Source: Proales similis (taxonomy: Eukaryota; Rotifera; Eurotatoria; Ploima; Proalidae). From it: a DNA stretch of 64,000 bases. The stretch is taken from NCBI GenBank assembly GCA_019059635.1, contig JAGVRJ010000006.1:930001-994000 (forward strand), written 5' to 3'. The translations under genes were made by a program, and so were the position numbers. Under the pieces are notes generated by a model. That model was not told the DNA's origin and searched no databases. It saw only the letters and a list, made by a program, of their open reading frames with translations. Positions 61,589 through 64,000 of the stretch are shown here, piece after piece; position 1 is the first letter of the stretch; the number at the start of each line of letters is the position of its first letter.

Positions 61589-63290
61589 ATGAGTGGCGAT
61601 GAAAAGGCTAGAGAAAGAGCCTATTTAAAAAAGCATCGAATAAACGATATGCTGAATGAGCTCTATTTGAGCATAATGGAACACAGGCCAGAAGATCCGC
61701 TGCAGTATGCGGTCAAGCATCTTGAAAGTAAACTGCCAGCAGCAAATAGGCCGAACCAACAAGAGCAGAAAGAGAACATTCAAGCCGAGCTGCTGACACG
61801 AGCATTGAACAAAGTGCAATCGGTGCCGATCAATGCTCCGATGTCAGTAGGCCGAGCACTGGTGAGTCATCAAGCAAACGATTCGTCGTGTGTGATCACA
61901 AAAGCTTTTGCAATTTGAAAGCACAAATTCGACAAGATCATCTTGAGAGAGCAAAAGAGACAAAACGAAGAGGAGATATTGGAAAAAGAACGACTTGTCT
62001 ACTTGCCTAAAGATTTTGGATCAGATGAAGAGACTGAGAGGAAAGCGCCCAACTAGTAATATTCAGCAGCTATTTTCGAATTCTGCAAAACTAGCTCAAT
62101 TCGTTTTTTTAAGTGTTCCTTACAAAAATGACATAAAAAATCGACGCAAAATTCTGGAGCACAAAGAAGAGCTGCGCAAGCTGATCGAAGAGCAGAGGAA
62201 TGGCGAAGAACAAGCTCGTCGTCAAGCAGACGCGACTGGTTACGATGTCGACGATGACGAGAAAGTTGAAATTGACGAGAGCGAGGAGGTCTTGGAAGAG
62301 ATATTGACGGCCGACAATTACAACAGTGTGGCCTTGAAGCCAAAAAAGCAGAGCAACAAAGCGCGAATAAAAAGCGAGCATAAACTTGGCGCAAGACCGA
62401 GCTTCCTCGCCATTGTGTGTCAAGTTTGTCGCAAGTAAGTCATTTATTTGAAACCGAGTTCAGGCCGAAATTCGCTTCTATTCTGTTGTTCAAGACTTCA
62501 AACGAATGCAGAAGACAACACAATCAGCGAAGCAGAACCGGTCGGCTCATCAGCTCGAAAAATGGAAGAAGCACTCAATGCAGTGCTGTTACCAATTCAA
62601 CAGACCAAACGGGATGATCTCGAGCAAAAGCCCCCACTCCGCCAGAGTTCAATTGATGATGGTCGGGTGTTTTTCTTTATATACGACGTTCTCTGTCTAT
62701 TTTTGAGTGAAATCGGCTTTTAGTTTTAAACATTGAAAGTGCAAGTCAAGTGAATGGACCGGTAAGAGTTTGAAGTGACTCTTCTCTTTTTTTTTCTCGT
62801 TTGTTTGAGCAAAAGAGAATAGCGTACGATTGAGCCTTTCGAACCGCCTTCCATGCCTGTGACTTCAAGAGAACAGAATGAGAAAATCTACGACGAAGAG
62901 TAAGAACGCCTGTGAAATGCGAGCCTTGTTTGCAACCTCCTGTAGAGTCTAATAATCCAAAAGGCATCAACAGAAAGGCAGCAGCGGCATTTTAGAATGG
63001 ATCAAGTCGAGAAGTAAATACGACGTGAATAGCATGGAGCCTAAGGATGGGGCCAATGTAGAAAAGGTGAGGGAAAGCAGAGAGATCAGAATTGGGCTAG
63101 TTTTCACTTTTAAATTCGACTCTAAATTAACAAGGCCGCGAGTGAATTGAGTCGAACTGTAGTCTCCAGCCGAGTAAATCGAAAGGCAAAGCCAGCTGAG
63201 AGCAAGAAAGGCTCAGTGGTCAGCAAAGCTTCCAAGACATCAACGCCGCAAGCGTGGAAACAATTTGACGATACGGACAGCGATGACTAG
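61589..63290 (+). CDS. RIIa/DPY-30-like domain protein with a charged helical and disordered tail
   Basis: Several exons. The first, 61589 to about 61861, encodes YLKKHRINDMLNELYLSIME followed by HRPEDPLQYAVKHLESKL. This fits the dimerisation/docking helix pair of PKA RII and DPY-30 proteins (compare Y-x-x-x-H-x-I...L...RPEDP). The second (about 61920-62055) continues HKFDKIILREQKRQNEEEIL and KERLVYLPKDFGSDEE. The third (about 62110-62435) is charged (KNRRKILEHKEELRKLIEEQ) with an acidic run (DDDEKVEIDESEEVLEE), ending VCQVCRK. Short exons near 62860-62900, 62965-63065 and 63135-63290 encode a basic Ser/Lys tail ending FDDTDSDD. RIIa-like proteins are frequent in sperm flagella and cilia as AKAP partners; that role is an inference. 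Exon boundaries after 62435 are uncertain. Confidence 0.65.
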
Positions 63291-63732
63291 ACACTTTATT
63301 TGTCCTTATCAGTCGCTCGTGTTTATAATAAAATGAATTGAGATAGATGCAAAAACGACGACGATGACGACGACTTGTTTCACCGTCTCACGATCATAAT
63401 CGCTTCATAATAAAGGCGACGCTTTTATTATTTCGTGTAAAGATGGCCCCTGTGATAGACGGCTAGCACTTTGTATAAACTTGTTTCGCCGCATATCGGC
63501 ACAACGGCCACATAAACGCTCACGTTTGGGTAGAGAGCAGATGCATTGCTCGGCTCATATAAGCCATATTGAAATACATGAGCTTAGACCTAAACTAGCA
63601 CACGAGTTTTTCATTCATGCAAACACACACACACACAGAGCAACACACGCAAATCGCTAGAATTAAGCTCAACTCGCTTTAGAATTGTTCTATTTCGAAA
63701 TTCTTACATTTCAATCTAATATCTGAACCAAC
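63291..63732. other. Intergenic region upstream of the FUBP-type gene
   Basis: Contains an AATAAA near 63327-63333 for the upstream gene, a GACGACGATGACGACGAC tract (63356-63375) and an AC dinucleotide run (63624-63639). Probably the FUBP promoter and 5' UTR. Confidence 0.5.
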
Positions 63733-64000
63733 ATGTACCACCAACAACATCAGCAGCCACCGATGGACATCCTCTACGAGGACTATCGAATTCCAGAGAA
63801 GTTCGTCGGCTTGGGTGAGTTTGAGTGTAGCGCACTGGTGCCATTCATCCAAATTTACTTTTTTCATTCAAAGTTATTGGCCGCGGCGGCGAGAAGATCA
63901 AGAGAATGCAGTTTGAATCTGGATGCAAAATTCGCATCGCATCGGGTAACTAACACAATCAAATCAGATAGTCAGTAACAACAACTAAACAGAAATGACA
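63733..64000 (+). CDS. KH-domain protein of the FUBP/KSRP family (5' end only)
   Basis: Exon 1 (63733..63814) encodes MYHQQHQQPPMDILYEDYRI and the first residues of a KH domain (PEKFVGLG). After a 59-bp intron exon 2 (63874..63945) gives VIGRGGEKIKRMQFESGCKI, with the GxxG loop (GRGG) that grips single-stranded nucleic acid. A donor GGTAAC follows and the gene leaves the window. FUBP proteins have four KH domains and an [20 protein letters not shown]-type first repeat, close to what is seen. They regulate mRNA stability, splicing and transcription. Since only one KH domain is visible, PSI/P-element inhibitor-like proteins are the main alternative. Confidence 0.85.

Overview
The window is nuclear DNA from an animal with a small, gene-dense genome. 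The standard genetic code applies. Most introns I could place are GT-AG and only about 57-74 bp long. Genes lie on both strands, spaced a few hundred bp apart, and AATAAA signals sit directly behind stop codons. Metazoan-specific genes are present: SRF, a matrix metalloproteinase, HGSNAT, CAMLG, CNBD2, RBM15/spenito and DENND1. A Brat/NCL-1-type NHL protein and an Amt ammonium transporter point to an invertebrate, most likely a protostome. I cannot name the species from sequence alone.

Layout, 0-25 kb: C-terminal tail of an upstream gene, a minimal matrix metalloproteinase, HGSNAT, metaxin-2 (-), SRF, a secreted protein of unknown type, CNBD2, ribosomal protein uL14/RPL23 (-), a CAMLG/GET2 homologue, DMAP1 (-), a p24/TMED cargo receptor, a thioredoxin, an LRR-like membrane protein, a type II glycosyltransferase-like protein, a tail-anchored-like unknown protein, and XPR1 (-). 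Layout, 25-42 kb: brat behind a GA/CT-rich upstream region, the Golgi coiled-coil protein CASP, spenito (-), an Amt transporter (-), a 2.6-kb stretch without genes, and a low-complexity unknown protein.

Layout, 43-60.4 kb: a dispersed cluster of a sulfotransferase-like type II membrane protein family. There are four full-length copies (A, B, D on -, C on +), one internally deleted copy (E) and at least two fragments. They are inserted among ordinary single-copy genes: DENND1, PUS1 (-), SLD5/GINS4 (-) and an SLC46-type transporter (-). Copies A and B lie in a 1.6-kb tandem duplication that also carries off the 3' end of the neighbouring gene. Short variable blocks inside otherwise near-identical copies are shared in a mosaic way between A/C, B/D and B/E, which looks like cassette-scale gene conversion. 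This family is the most unusual thing in the window. Layout, 60.4-64 kb: a matrin/U1-type zinc finger protein, an RIIa/DPY-30-like domain protein, and the start of a FUBP-type KH protein cut by the window edge.

Most of the genes are unrelated housekeeping functions: Golgi/ER traffic (TMED, CASP, CAMLG, DENND1), chromatin and transcription (DMAP1, SRF, spenito), replication (SLD5) and transport (XPR1, Amt, SLC46, HGSNAT). I see no operon-like functional grouping. CNBD2 and the RIIa-like protein hint at sperm or cilium biology. Exon joins given below were read by eye from GT-AG sites, reading frame and similarity recalled from known families. They have not been tested against transcripts.
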